A stretch of 64,000 nucleotides of DNA, taken from Carassius auratus. Its lineage: Eukaryota; Chordata; Actinopteri; Cypriniformes; Cyprinidae. Where the stretch lies: positions 17,779,911 through 17,843,910 of the forward strand of contig NC_039284.1 in assembly GCF_003368295.1 (NCBI RefSeq), written 5' to 3'. The notes under the pieces are model-generated. The model was not told where the DNA came from. It saw only the letters and a program-made list of their open reading frames with translations, and ran no database searches. The translations under genes were made by a program, and so were the position numbers. The first letter of the stretch is position 1. Each line of letters begins with the position of its first letter. Shown here one piece after another: positions 1-11,755 of this stretch.

Positions 1-140
1 GTTTGTTTTAAGACAGCATTGAGTTCTTCATTCTGCTTGGTTAATAATGATATTGGTTTCTAACTGGTTCATTTTGAAGTATGAAATAGTTGCTGGTTTG
101 TTGATAACGTTACAGTTTCAAAACTTTTGTGGATTCGAAC

Positions 141-205
141 GATTCCATGGATGTTAAAGGTTCTTCATGGAACCATCAATGCCAATAAAGAACCTTTATT
201 TTTAA
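141..205 (-). repeat. fragment of GGTTC-rich dispersed repeat
   Basis: Read on the minus strand, this stretch has GGCATTGATGGTTCC, then GAAGAACCTTTAACATCCAT. The same string of motifs occurs on the plus strand near 47815-47855 with only a few changes. The two are therefore copies of one dispersed family in opposite orientation. Confidence 0.65.
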
Positions 206-2138
206 GAGTTTAGAAGATTACTGTTTTTAATGTTATGTCAAAGTGGTGCACTTTAAAGTTAACAAAAAAAAACATGAAATTAAAATTAGACCCATTTAAT
301 TTTACATTTTTTGTTTCTAAATAATTGTGAAGGATTCATAAAATCATGTTCTTCTGAATTTTATTTTTTTTTTCTCGAATTTGACTTCTATTAGTGAAAT
401 TTCATCTATATTTTCTGGTCTGAAACGGGTCAATTGTCAAAAGCACCACTCACACAGAAGTCACTTTTAAACGATGCAGCTTTCAACTTTCATCGGAGAC
501 TCCAGATTGTTTTGATTCTATTTCAGCACAGAAAACCCTTTGTGCGTCTTTATTTGTGCACAAATAAGCTTGAACACATTGAGCACCCAGTTTTGTCAAC
601 CCAGATAATCGATTAGCTGCTTTAAATTATGCAGGTCTGTGCGACGTTAGCTGTTCTGGCACTCTACTCTCTCACTTCTATTTAAAGGCATGGCACAATA
701 ATATCAATAGTGTCATTTTCCTGCCATAACTCACAAACAAAGTTTCTGTTTCTGGTCCAATACAAAGAGGTGAATTTCAAAACAGAGAATATTTTCGTTG
801 CAAGATTTCTTGAAACAGTAAATAAATTGTAACTGTACCTTAAGACTATTTTTTTCTGCATTTTAGCACCCTACTCTTCTTCCAATAGCTTCTCTTTTTG
901 GCCCAATGGTGTTGCCGTCGCATTGGTGTCAGCACAGGCAGCGCCAGCACTCTGGGCCACAGAAATGACCGTTATGTCCACTTCCACAGTGCATTGTCAT
1001 TTGCGTTGGCAGCGGGCCGGATTGATTCTGACAGCAGCGCTAGGTCATTAGCGGATAGCTCAGAAGTCCTCTGTCAAAGTGCTCAACGCTTCCACCCGGT
1101 TAAATAATAGCATTTATATCACCCAGATCATGCTTAGCAAGAGATGAATCATAGATGCTGGGTTTGATTTTAAAGCAGATGAGAGCTTAGCTGCCTGTGA
1201 AGGGCAAAAGCACTGTATGGTCATAGACACACAGCACTAAGAGAGACTGAACCATTTTTTATTCTTTTTATGAGATAAGACTCATCAGTAAGTTAGCTGT
1301 GAGTTAATGGTTAGTTTACAAAGCTGCTAAATATTAATGAACACATGTTTTGGGAGCTGCTATATGGCCTGACCTTGTCCTCCATCAGACGAGCAATGCT
1401 TCAAAAAACATCAGAGAGAAAGAGAAAAAGTGTGTGAGTGTGAGTTTTCCTCCAACATTCTTCCTTACAAATCCTTGTTTTGTACTTCTAATTAGTGACC
1501 TTTTGTTTTGATCTGTCCTCTGAGTTTCCGCGTTCATCACTTCTGAGCGGTGTATGCACAAAGCCGACCTCCATACAGTACGTCATTGCCCCGGAACTGA
1601 TTCCATGTACAACTATGCACTTTTTATTAAGGATGGGTGCTTTTTATTTCACTTCAACTCCAGACTATGTACTATGGAAGGCTGTGAAGGTCAAAAAGGT
1701 TGAGGACTACTGGCCTGCATGGAATCTGCAGACTTTAATTACATTTCCTGTTCTGATTTTTAAATGGAATATATTACAACAACCATTATAAACATATTGG
1801 TATGAAAGCATAGTCAAATGTTCCAAAATATTTAATAAACAACCACACAACAGGGTGGAGAGCGTGCAGACTGTGGCAGGCTTTCCAGTTCTGTGGATAT
1901 CTGTGGAGTTTTCTGCTGTTATGTGGACACCGATCGCTCTCTTTTGGGCATCCGCTGTTTTTGCATTCATAACAGGGATGTGCCAGGACAGCATGTCAGA
2001 AACTTTCTGATCTTCTCTGAACAAATTAACAGCGCTGTTGTTTATTGCTTATCGTGGTTTCTGATGTGTTTTAGTGATAAAGGATAATGAGTGTTCAGAA
2101 ACACTGTTCGACAGGGAGCCTTAATTACTGCCTGCATC

Positions 2139-2142
<4 letters not shown>

Positions 2143-2173
<31 letters not shown>
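2143..2173. repeat. (GT)n microsatellite
   Basis: About 15 GT units, starting after TGC and ending at TATGCACG. Confidence 0.95.
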
Positions 2174-2176
<3 letters not shown>

Positions 2177-2743
2177 CACGCACCTATGGCGAGGTGATGA
2201 GGTGACAGGACACCAAACGCCTCTTAATAAGTCTCACAGCTTCAGGTTCCAGCACTCAATCTTTCATCAACTTCTTTTCTTCTCTTTCGTTCTCTTGTTG
2301 TTTGTTTTGGAGCATCATCTTTGTTGTTTTTGGCTTGTTTGTGATAATAGGGCTGGGATTAAAAAAGAGAAGACTTTGAAAACCCTTCGATCTTCACACC
2401 GGAGGAAAGCGCAGAGACGACAGCTTTAGAAATGACAGCTGTTTACATTTGCATAACATCAAGGCGGAGCGAGGCAGTGTCTTTGAGCCCGTCTGTCACC
2501 GGCTGTAATCGCAGGTTGAAGGAATCACCATCACGCTTCTCTGGCTCTTCGGTGAGATCAGGTAGAAGGTGGCAGAGAAGGGAAAATAACACACAGGGAG
2601 GATGTTCTTCACCTCAAAGCACCTTATCCTCCAGACGTCAAGATCCTCTCATACATGCAGATGGTTTTAGGGATGTCAGGCCCCAGTCTGAGAGCTATAC
2701 AGTACGTCCATTATGACTTTACCAGGGCCATTAGTTCTAGAGG

Positions 2744-2780
2744 TTAAAGGGATACTTCACCCAATAATGAAAAAGCTGTC
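2744..2780 (+). repeat. fragment of TTAAAGG MITE
   Basis: The stretch starts TTAAAGGGATACTTCACCCA and continues with an AATGAAAA run. It matches the terminal part of the complete MITE at 11053-11179; the other end is missing. Confidence 0.55.
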
Positions 2781-4808
2781 AGAGGGGAAGATATTCATAA
2801 AATTTGTGCTTGTTTATCTATGCATGTATGTATTTATTTATTTATTTTACTACCACCTCTACTACAACTGCTACTAATAATAATAACAAAATAATGGCTG
2901 CAGATTACAGTTTTTAAAGTATTTTTATATCTATTGTAATTTTCAACTACTACTGCTACTACTTTCAGTCCTAAAATAATGGTTTCAGATAACAATTTGT
3001 TTTTCATTCATTTATTTTACTGCTACTGATGCTGTATAATAATAAAAATGATTAAGACCAATTTAAAATGCATTCAGTACATCAGTCTAGACCAAAAATG
3101 CACAGGTTATTTTTTCATAATTATATTTTAGTTTGTGCTTCATATTAAGATTAATAAATTGATATTTAAATTAATTTATTCATTTTTGTATTATCAAAAA
3201 AAAAAGGTTTAACATTACAGCGTAATTTTTTTCTACTTTTATGACCATCATGAGTGGTACAATACAGCCTCAGTCACCATATGCTTTCACTTTATGCAAA
3301 ATAATAGAATAAAATAATTCAAAATATCTGTTTTTTATTGTATGGGAGAAAGAAAGAGTAAGAAGGACATTAGTGTAAGAAAATAATAACTAATAAAAAA
3401 AATTCTCAAAGACAAGCTGTGTGTTTGTAAAGGAATGGATGGTGTTATTGCAATTTTCTCATAATGTTATTATGCACATAAATAACTTTTCTTAACAAAC
3501 TCACCATTATGCAGAAAACTATGCCTATGAGCATACTTAACACATTACAGAACAATGACTAAAACACAGATTAACTCTTTAATGTAGAGTAATAACCACC
3601 CTTTGATTTATAATGAATGGAGCATTATTTTGTTTAGGACCCTTGATTTTTTTCTAAAATAGTACATTTTTGCATGGAAGACTCTTTAATATTCTGGTGT
3701 AAATGCAAGTCTGTGAGATTTTTTTACATTTTTTATTTTTATTATCAGTCAGGTAAAAATTGTAAGTCCAATCACACAAAATGTATAGCACACTAATCCA
3801 CCAAAATACACCTGAGTTGAAGTAACTTAAATGTTCTAATGTAATGCTTAAGTTAGAGGTTTGTTCAAATCTCTATCTCTCAGTATGAGCAGTATAATAG
3901 TATTTTATGTTCGTTCTTTGCTGTTTCTTTGTTGGCTTCAGTTTCAGTTGATCTCCATCTCTGTTTGTCCATCTCTGTCTTGCATTCACAGCGCATAGAT
4001 TTGTAAAAGCGAGGCAGGCGTGTTTTCTGTGATGTCCATCACGCAGTGCTTGAGTTCACAGTGTGAGCATGTCTGAGGTCAGTGTGTTCTGCTTTAGCTC
4101 TTTTATTTACATCAGCTGTCGGAGGATCTCCATAGCTTTCCCTTCATTCACTAATTTGCTGTTGAAAGCAAACATGTCAGAGCCCTTCTTGTTGTGGTTC
4201 ACTAGCTTGCATAACATAATGTGAACAGCATTTACATATCCACAAACACACACGCACACACTCAACTCAATCTTATCTCATGTGTCGGATGGCTTCCTGA
4301 CAGATCATCCATTCAACGGCCGTCCAACACGACGGATGAGTTTTCACACTCTTTCCATCTAGATTTCCCACTGTTTCGTTCTCACGGTTAGGTTGGAGTA
4401 TTAGCCACATGCTGCTACCTGCACCCTCCTCAAGCACACTATTATTGCATGTCACCTCATTTGCTGGATGCTGTACAGTTTGGACAGAGGAGATGTGATA
4501 TAGAGATGAACTCTCACAGGAAAACTGCTGTGTCCTAGCTGAAACACAACCTCATAAATGACTCATTTAGAGCGCCCTAGGTAGACAACAACTTTGTGCA
4601 ACTTTGAGGCCCCAATTGCTTTCAACAGAGTTTGTTATCCTCATATTGCCAAAATGGTGCCATGGTACTCTAAATAATAAGATGCAATAAAAATGCATTA
4701 TGAAGTCGAACAGACATGCTGCTGTGACTATGTAAGAAATACTGCTTCTGCACATACTGTATATATTTGAAATAACCCCATATATAACACACATGAATTT
4801 ACCCCATT

Positions 4809-4849
4809 GCAGATCTATACAGGTGGAGCTGGGGAAGGTGGAGGGTTTC
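4809..4849 (+). repeat. dispersed repeat core, copy 1
   Basis: A 41-bp core containing CTATACAGGTGGAGCTGGGG is 38/41 identical to 39303-39343. The shared stretch is probably part of a longer, decayed family member. Confidence 0.6.
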
Positions 4850-4946
4850 TGAAGTGCAGTGCAACTGCTACAACGAGCACTGGCAAAGTATTTTAATGCT
4901 GAGCAGCAAGTCCATTCATATCTAAGTATGTCTGCAACCCCTTCAA

Positions 4947-4948
<2 letters not shown>

Positions 4949-4996
<48 letters not shown>

Positions 4997-5015
4997 TGTG
5001 TGTGTGTGTGTGTGT
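4949..5015. repeat. (AT)n(GT)n compound microsatellite
   Basis: About 22 AT units pass directly into about 10 GT units. Apparent open frames on both strands through this tract are low-complexity artefacts. Confidence 0.95.
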
Positions 5016-5129
5016 ATTTGTATGTGTGTTTGAGTCTGTACAGGGGAGAAATGGCAGTCAGACAGTAGCAGCTGGTGCTTGTGTGTGTTTGTGGGCAGGT
5101 GGCAGCTGTGTGCAGGTGTGTTTGAGTTA

Positions 5130-5900
5130 TCCTGTCACTAGGTGGCAGGTGTTTTCTGGCCACACGTAGAACGTGAGCACATGTGGCAGGTGGAACAGAT
5201 ACTCTCAGTTAACGGCGAGTGGGTGACAACCGGACATGATCTGCCCTCGAGACCCTCGAAATGGGCGCGTGGACTGGGAGTTTTTGCGAATGGACGGTCA
5301 TGTAAAAATACTTCGGTACAGAATGCTATAACACGCCTATACATGTTAATGCACTTTCGAGCGTATGCTAATGTAAGAACGGTATTCCTGCATTCGGCAG
5401 CCCTTTAGTTTCAGCTAAGACTCTGTCAATAAAACCTGACCGGACGTCACCGAAGGATCTTGGGGGGAAAAAAAGGTCATGGGCAGTGCAAAGCGAGGAA
5501 TTTTGATGATCCGGCCTCTGTTTCCTGCGCAACCCTTCTGGTTCATTAGCAGTGGGAATTTGGACAGGAGAAGGTGGAGGGAGATAGATCCACCCTTATT
5601 ACTTATGCAGTCAATAGCAAGGCTTGTCTGCATTCATAATTGTTTGATTTTATAGGCCAGTCTTTAAACAAACATTGTCTATGGTAATGCCCTGCCCTGA
5701 TGGATGGGAGAGGTTTTGTCTGTGAATATCATTTGGATAATTAAAAATGACAGACCAAATCGCCCCCTGTCTTGACCCTCACTTTGTCTCCCGAGTGATG
5801 CCGGTGAGATGCTGATTGCTGTCAATCACGGGTCTGCAGAGGATTGGAGAACGCGGGCAGCCGTGAACCCTGACCCACACTGTTGATCTGAAATAGATAA
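5130..5900. other. non-repetitive intronic block, candidate regulatory
   Basis: The block is relatively GC-rich and free of recognisable repeats. It holds CTGTCAATCA at 5819-5828, the exact complement of the PBX-MEIS/PREP site TGATTGACAG. It also holds TCACTAGGTGGCAG at 5135-5148, which differs at one position from the CTCF consensus CCASYAGRKGGCRS. Open frames here show no protein-family resemblance. Regulatory function is inferred only. Confidence 0.3.
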
Positions 5901-7716
5901 CAACCTTGAAATGCCTGCAGAATTTCAACAGGCGCAGGGCACCTTCCCCAAAAGAGACACTTCCTCTACACGCGCGGTCTCTCTCTTTCTGCTCGGGTTG
6001 GGATCCAAGAAACGGGTCTTATTCAGAACTGAAACACTGGAACCCAATGTCTGTATCCTATCCTCAGCAGTGCTTTTTCTGGGTTTATCGAGCTACAGTT
6101 GCAGACTTATAGTAACATTTCTCATTTTAATTTCTCATTTAGTTAATCTTGTTGTACAAAAAATTCTAAAACATATAGTATAGTATCTCATTGAAAGTTA
6201 CTTAAAATTAACTTTAACTAAAATTAAAAAAAAAAAAACTTTATTTTTATTTCAGCTAATTGCCAATGCAACATTTTTTATTTTCTAAATGTACTAAAAA
6301 AACTGCATCTAAAATTTCATAAAAACTATAAAGATGAGTAATAATAATAATAATAATAAAATGGTAAAAACAACAAAATTACTAAAACTTTTTAAAATAA
6401 AAACAGAAATATAACAATAAACACTTTTAAGTATTAATAAAAACTATAAAACCTCAGTGATACTGAAATAACACATTGACAAAAATGACACACTTCTCCA
6501 GTTAGGACCAATTATTCTTCAAGTACTAAAAGAATCATTAAAAGAAGAATCATTAAGAATTGGAACTGTATTGCGATTGGACTTTTTTTTTTTTTTATGA
6601 TCCCCATTCTCCAGTTCTTTTTCCTCCTCTTTCACGCAGAAACAAATTAAAACATCAATCCTTTGGCCTCCTACAGTGCTTTAGGACAGCGTGTGTTTTC
6701 TTTTATTCTGTTTTCTACATCTGTCTCTTTAGCTTTTTTGTTAATCTCTCATTTCCTCCTTCCTTTCACGTTTCAGCACTCAAGTTGTTTCTGCGGTCTA
6801 CCGCATACTTTTATATGATAATTTTTCTGGCTGCTGTTGTGTGGGTGTTTAAGAGGTTTAATTAGACAGAACAGAGGATGCTGTCTGTATTATCATATAC
6901 CAGCAAGCATCACTTTAGTTGGAAAACCACTTAGTGTTTGTAAACTGTTACAGTATCTTGAATGTGAGCGTTGTTTGCTTTTCGTATTTGGATACAATTT
7001 TAATAGCATCTTAATTATAAGTATGCTAAATTGAGTATTAAAGTATATGTGGTTCAGCTAAATTGCTGCTGAAAACATTTGAAATTTTGAAATAAAATAG
7101 CATCACATTTTTAACAGCCATAAGATGGTAGTATCATGGTATTTTTATTTAAATGCATGTTAGTTGCATGGTACTTTTTGCATTTATATGCATCTTATTT
7201 TATATTTTTAAATCTAAAAGTTTAAGTTTTAGATAAAGTATCTAGGCTCCTACATTATTTATAATATTTTACATTAGATTAATGTTACAGTATCTGGAGT
7301 GTAAGATATATTTGTCATCGAGGGAACGCTCTCTATATATAGACGACTCAGAGCTGAACACATTTAGTCCTTCGTCGCTTTTCAATTTTCCGACTGCTGA
7401 ACTACACCCTCCCCATCTCTCTCCAAATCCAGCCAGGCATTAGAAACAATATTTCCCTCGGCAGAACTCCACTCTCAGCAGGGCATTCTCTCCCTTAAAA
7501 AATACTGGTGCTACCATGGTACAGTGAGGTATCAAACGCTGACGCCATGCTGATTTATACCATGGCACTTAATTATAATATTCATGTAGCCTGGTATTTA
7601 CATGATACCCATACTTTAAAGAATACCATAAAAATTACCATAGTTTATGTTCAGAAAAAACATGGTACATTTATTCCATACAGGCTCCATTGTAAATTTT
7701 ACCCTATTTGAATATG

Positions 7717-7780
<64 letters not shown>
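7717..7780. repeat. (GT)n(AT)n microsatellite
   Basis: A short GT run is followed by about 27 AT units. Confidence 0.95.
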
Positions 7781-7782
<2 letters not shown>

Positions 7783-7889
7783 CATTTATATTTGTTTAGA
7801 TTTATTTTAGATTATACAAATACCACTTCAGTGGTATTCACATCTTTGATTCTAAAGAATTTGTTGTTTTTAGTGACACAAAAACATAG

Positions 7890-8046
7890 AGCGCAATCAT
7901 TGCTGTCCGATTCCTGAACAAATGACTCATATGAATCAGTTCTTTTTGCATTGAATCAGAATTATACAGTGCAATCAATGTATACTGATTCCTGAACAAG
8001 TGATTCTTTTGAGTCAGTTCTTCTTTGGCATGCTCCTAGCTGTGAC
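7890..8046. repeat. 78-bp tandem duplication
   Basis: ATTCCTGAACAA begins at 7910 and again at 7988. Each is preceded by AGYGCAATCA and followed by a TGA-TCAGTTCTT stretch. The two units are diverged copies of a 78-bp direct repeat. Confidence 0.7.
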
Positions 8047-9084
8047 CAATAAATCAGTTTAGTTAGTAACTGATTCATATGATTCATATTCAAATCTGAA
8101 CAAGGATCATTCAATTCTTTAGATTTCCCGTCTTTAGTACAAATTGTGTTTTACTACTGTATAATGTTAATGTTGTAGGTTAGTCATTTCAGGTCTCTTT
8201 TGCAGCTGAGGTGCAACCTGAGGCAACAAATCCAAGCGCTCCTGTTCTAATCGTGTGTAGACGTTTGGTTCATGGTGTAGACACAGAGTTAGAGAAGACA
8301 CGTCTGAACACTGCATCTGACATTTTAATGACAAGGGGGGAGAAATGTAAACCTCCATCTCCAAACAGCGTGCGCAAATCCGACTGTGGAAATTAATCCT
8401 CTCAATTCTCTGTTCCTCATTGTGTCGCGCCAATGGAATTTGATCCCATTGAATAATTTCATTATAACTTGTGAGCTTGTGGATTAATGGGAATCTTCAC
8501 TGTAAAGACAAACAGGAGAGGGGAAGCTGTTGGTTTGTTCTCTTTCGTTCTCTTTGTCTCTTTTCTCGTTTTCTCCCGTCACCTGCCGCACAGTCGAACC
8601 CAAGACACAATCAATGTGCACAATGGTGTGCTTGTAAACAAGATTAATGCCCATGTACTGTTTTAACAGCTTGTCAAGAGTTCACATGAACACAATGGCA
8701 GCAGGTTATTACACATCCATGCTACTTTATTAAGCTGATATTAACATTTATGATTCACTAAACCCCTGGTGTGAACTGTAAGCTGTTCAGAAGCTGTCGC
8801 GCTGTGCGGTTCCACATCGAGATGTTGCTAGCAAGTTGCTACATTGGTAAAACACATTTTTTTTTATTGAATTGGCCATTTGTTTTCCTAAAGCAGCTTT
8901 TATAAAATCTCCCTTCCTGTGGTTTAATAATCCACAGTAAATGAACATTGGTTTGTGATTAAATAGATCATCATTAAAGAGAAAACATCATATATAAGAA
9001 AAAAATGATTTTTTTTATAGTTTACTAACAAAACTTTTAATTAAAATAAGCATAGACTCATTAAATACATCTTCAGTGAGAGTT

Positions 9085-9402
9085 ACTTTTTTTATTGTAG
9101 GACGCATTCATTTTGATCAAAAATGACACTAAAGACTTTAAGACTTAAAGATTTATAACATTACAAAAAAAATCTATGTTCATTAAATAATCATTGTTTT
9201 CAAAAAATATTGAGCAGAAAAACTTTTTTAACATTGTAAATAGTAAGAAATAATTGGGAAATCAAATCAGCATTTTAGATTGATCTCTGGAGGATCATGT
9301 GACACTCAAGACTGGAGTAATGATGCTGAAAATTCAGCTTTGCATCATAGGAATGAATTACATTTTAAAATGTATTCTAATAGAAAACAGTTATTTTGAA
9401 TG
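9085..9402 (-). repeat. cyprinid interspersed repeat, left part, split by insertion
   Basis: Read on the minus strand it carries the family signature GATGCAAAGCTGAATTTTCA (one base differs here), CAGTCTTGAGTGTCACATGA and a TTTTAAAATGTAAT stretch. Other copies lie at about 22855, 52590 and 63008. The remaining part resumes at 10398, after the inserted element. Confidence 0.7.
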
Positions 9403-10397
9403 TTAAGGGGGGGGGGGTGAAATGCTATTTCATGCATACTGAGTTTTTTACACTGTTAAAGAGTTGGATTCCCATGCTAAACATGGACAAAGTTTCAAAA
9501 ATTAAGTTGTACGTTTGAAGGAGTATTTTTGTTCCCAAAATACTACTTCCGGTTTGTCACAAGTTTCGGAAAGTTTTTTTCGAGGATGGCTCTGTGTGAC
9601 GTTAGATGGAGCGGAATTTCCTTATATGGGTCCTGACGCACTTCTGACGGAAGAGCGCGCTCCCGTATAGCAGAGCACTGAGAGCACAGACATTCACTGA
9701 TCAGAGCGAGAGTGTCGCGAAAAGTCACAAAAGAAGTGTTTTTGGTTGCGAGGGCAAGACAACCCTGCACAGATTACCAAAAGAGAAACAGCATTAAGGG
9801 ACCAGTGGATGGAGTTTATTTTTACAGAGCATCAACGGAGTTGTGCAAGTGTTTTTGTTTGTTCCCTGCATTTCGAAGATGCTTGTTTTACAAACAAGGC
9901 CCAGTTTGACGCCGGATTTGCACATTGTTTATTTCTTAAGGATAATGCAGTCCCAACGAAAAAGGGTCACGATCGTGTGTTGGAACCGCAGGCGGTGAGT
10001 AAAACTGCTTCAAATATCTCTGCCTCCTTGTCGGAGCGAGTCGTTGCTGATGCTGCTCTCGTTCAGTTTCAGCCTCGGGATCTGATTCTGGATCATAAAT
10101 AAACGGTTGAATCTGACTGTAAGCCATGGTTTGTTTTGGATGATGGTTTTTCCCTCACGGTAATGTCACAGCTTCCAAACGCTCTCAACGCAAAAGCCTA
10201 CTGGCGCTCGTGATTCTTTAGCTCCGCCCACACGTCACGCCTCCAGCGGCTCGTGTTTTTCCGGGAAAAATCGGTACAGACTATCTTTCTCTTATGAATA
10301 TAATAAAACTAAAGACTTTTTGGAGTTATGAAGGCTGCAGTACTACCCTATAGGTACTCAAGATTAACAGGATATTGAGTGAAGATGAGCATTTTAA
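9403..10397 (+). mobile_element. TTAA-flanked, Kolobok-like element carrying a THAP exon
   Basis: The element starts with TTAA at 9403, then 11 G and TGAAATGCTA. It ends with GAGCATT and TTAA at 10394-10397. It interrupts another repeat exactly at TTAA, so the target duplication is TTAA. A broken THAP-type zinc-finger coding exon lies inside. TTAA targets together with a THAP domain are features of the Kolobok superfamily of DNA transposons. The right terminal C-run expected from the left end is missing, so this copy looks decayed. The transposase body is absent, so it is non-autonomous or the remnant of a larger element. Confidence 0.6.
9723..9994 (+). pseudogene. broken THAP zinc-finger exon of a DNA transposon
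   Basis: Three frames together give a THAP (C2CH) finger. KSQKKC holds the first Cys. VFGCEGKTTLHRLPKEK holds the second Cys and the Leu-Pro. From 9787 a third frame reads ALRDQWMEFIFTE, then VCSLHF with the Cys-x2-His pair, and ends with AVPTKK, the THAP AVPT box. Two small indels shift the frame between these pieces, and no ATG stands at the expected start, so this copy cannot make the finger. A GTGAGT donor follows at 9995-10000, as expected for a first exon spliced to a lost transposase exon. THAP fingers bind transposon ends; here it is a fossil. Confidence 0.6.
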
Positions 10398-10505
10398 TAT
10401 TATTTCACAGTTTAACAGTGTTTACTGTATTTTTACTGCAGCCTCTATGAGCATATGAATCTTCCTAGTTTCTAATCTAAAACACTTAACATTTTTGACC
10501 TGCAG
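10398..10505 (-). repeat. cyprinid interspersed repeat, right part after insertion
   Basis: Reading resumes with TATTATTTCACAGT, then TTTACTGTATTTTTACTGCA and CCTCTATGAGCATATGA. In the opposite sense this corresponds to the start of the copy at 52590 (CTCACC, GCATTTATTTGATCAAAAAT, CAGTAAAA, GTGAAATATT). It therefore completes the repeat broken at 9403. Confidence 0.6.
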
Positions 10506-10689
10506 TGTGCATTTAGTTTCATCCCTTAGTTTCTTTTTTTAATGCTCAACTATGTGCACTATTCCAACTTATGCACTCAGAGAGACACTGGCAATATTGA
10601 AAAAAAAAAAAGAGAACTGAATGGAAGTAATAAATGAATCCATAAAACACTTAGAGGAAAGGATCTGTCTGAGTTCTGGAAGAATGCAA

Positions 10690-10930
10690 ACAGAACAGCT
10701 GGTTGGATGTGGCCTTCAGGCCTCGTCCTGCAGTGCTGGAGTTTTTTAGCGTGCTGTTTTATAGCGCTCGGAGTTTGTCATCCAGAGACTGTAAAGTGGA
10801 AGTATCTCCGTCTCGTTAGAGCCCGAATGGGAGACTCCCGTCGGTTCGGAGTGCTGGAATGCTCTGCTTTAATTGCATTTGATGGCGGCTCTGCAGAGCA
10901 AACCAGTGGAAAGGGCTTTTAATGCCTTTC
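10690..10930. other. non-repetitive intronic block
   Basis: A moderately GC-rich stretch without recognisable repeat or protein signature. It is a possible conserved non-coding element by position in an npas3 intron only. Confidence 0.2.
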
Positions 10931-11052
10931 TTCCAGTGTCCCATCTCATATGCTGATCTTTAAACATCAAGGCTTCATGTCAACCTGAGAATAACAAGCT
11001 GTGGTTTATATTATCGGTTAACAGGCTTTTGTAGGCGTTAAGATACTTCCAG

Positions 11053-11179
11053 TTAAAGGAATAGATCTTCCACAGGAGTAGATGTTCCACAGAAGAAAGA
11101 AAGCCATACAGGTTTGAAATGACATGAGGGTGAATAAAGGAAAAGAGAAGTTTCATTTTGGGGTGAACTATGCCTTTAA
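11053..11179. mobile_element. 127-bp MITE with TTAAAGG termini
   Basis: The left end is TTAAAGGAATAG and the right end CTATGCCTTTAA; as inverted repeats they match at 11 of 12 positions. The terminal TTAA on both sides fits insertion at TTAA. No coding capacity is present. Partial relatives lie at 2744 and 11549. Confidence 0.7.
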
Positions 11180-11548
11180 GTAAATATCTTTTCCCACTCC
11201 ATCTCTCTGGCTCTGTCTGGTAGTGAGCAGTCATGTAGTGACTCAGAGTTTCCCTGGGGCTTGATTTTATGATCTAATGGCAGTCACAGTCTCCCTCTCT
11301 CTCTTTCTCTGGCTTTGTCTATAATACAGGAATGTATAATAACTCATGGTGCCAATTTTGACATTTCAAAGCATTTACAAAAACACTGGTTTCTTGGGCG
11401 TCATCACTGCTGGTAAAGTAAATGTTGCTCACAGGAACCACATTGTTTCTTATGAGCAGTGATTAATAGGCTTGATTGCAGCTACTGTACTCTACATGTT
11501 GGAGTCTATTTATCTCAATTCTTTCAGCAGTTAATATGCATAAAGGGA

Positions 11549-11625
11549 TTAAAAAAAGAATTCACCTAAAAATAAATAGTCTTTCATCATTTACTCACCC
11601 CCATTTTGTTCCGAACCCTGTTTAC
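11549..11625 (+). repeat. fragment of TTAAAGG MITE family
   Basis: The stretch TTCACCTAAAAATAAATAGT, then TTTCATCATTTACTCACCC and TTCCGAACCCTGT is a diverged left end of the same family as the MITE about 370 bp upstream. Confidence 0.55.
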
Positions 11626-11689
11626 AAATATTAATATTTATAATATTAAAATTGTATTAATAATATTAATTGTTATATATATACATACA

Positions 11690-11694
<5 letters not shown>

Positions 11695-11752
<58 letters not shown>
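11695..11752. repeat. (AT)n microsatellite
   Basis: About 29 AT units, flanked by mixed CATACATGTGCAT and GCATGTATGT sequence. Confidence 0.95.

Positions 11753-11755
<3 letters not shown>

Noticed and set aside
4567..5163. A 198-codon open frame on the minus strand, the longest in the window.
   Set aside because: It runs through the (AT)n(GT)n microsatellite, giving a Tyr-Ile and Thr-His run; the rest fits no protein family.
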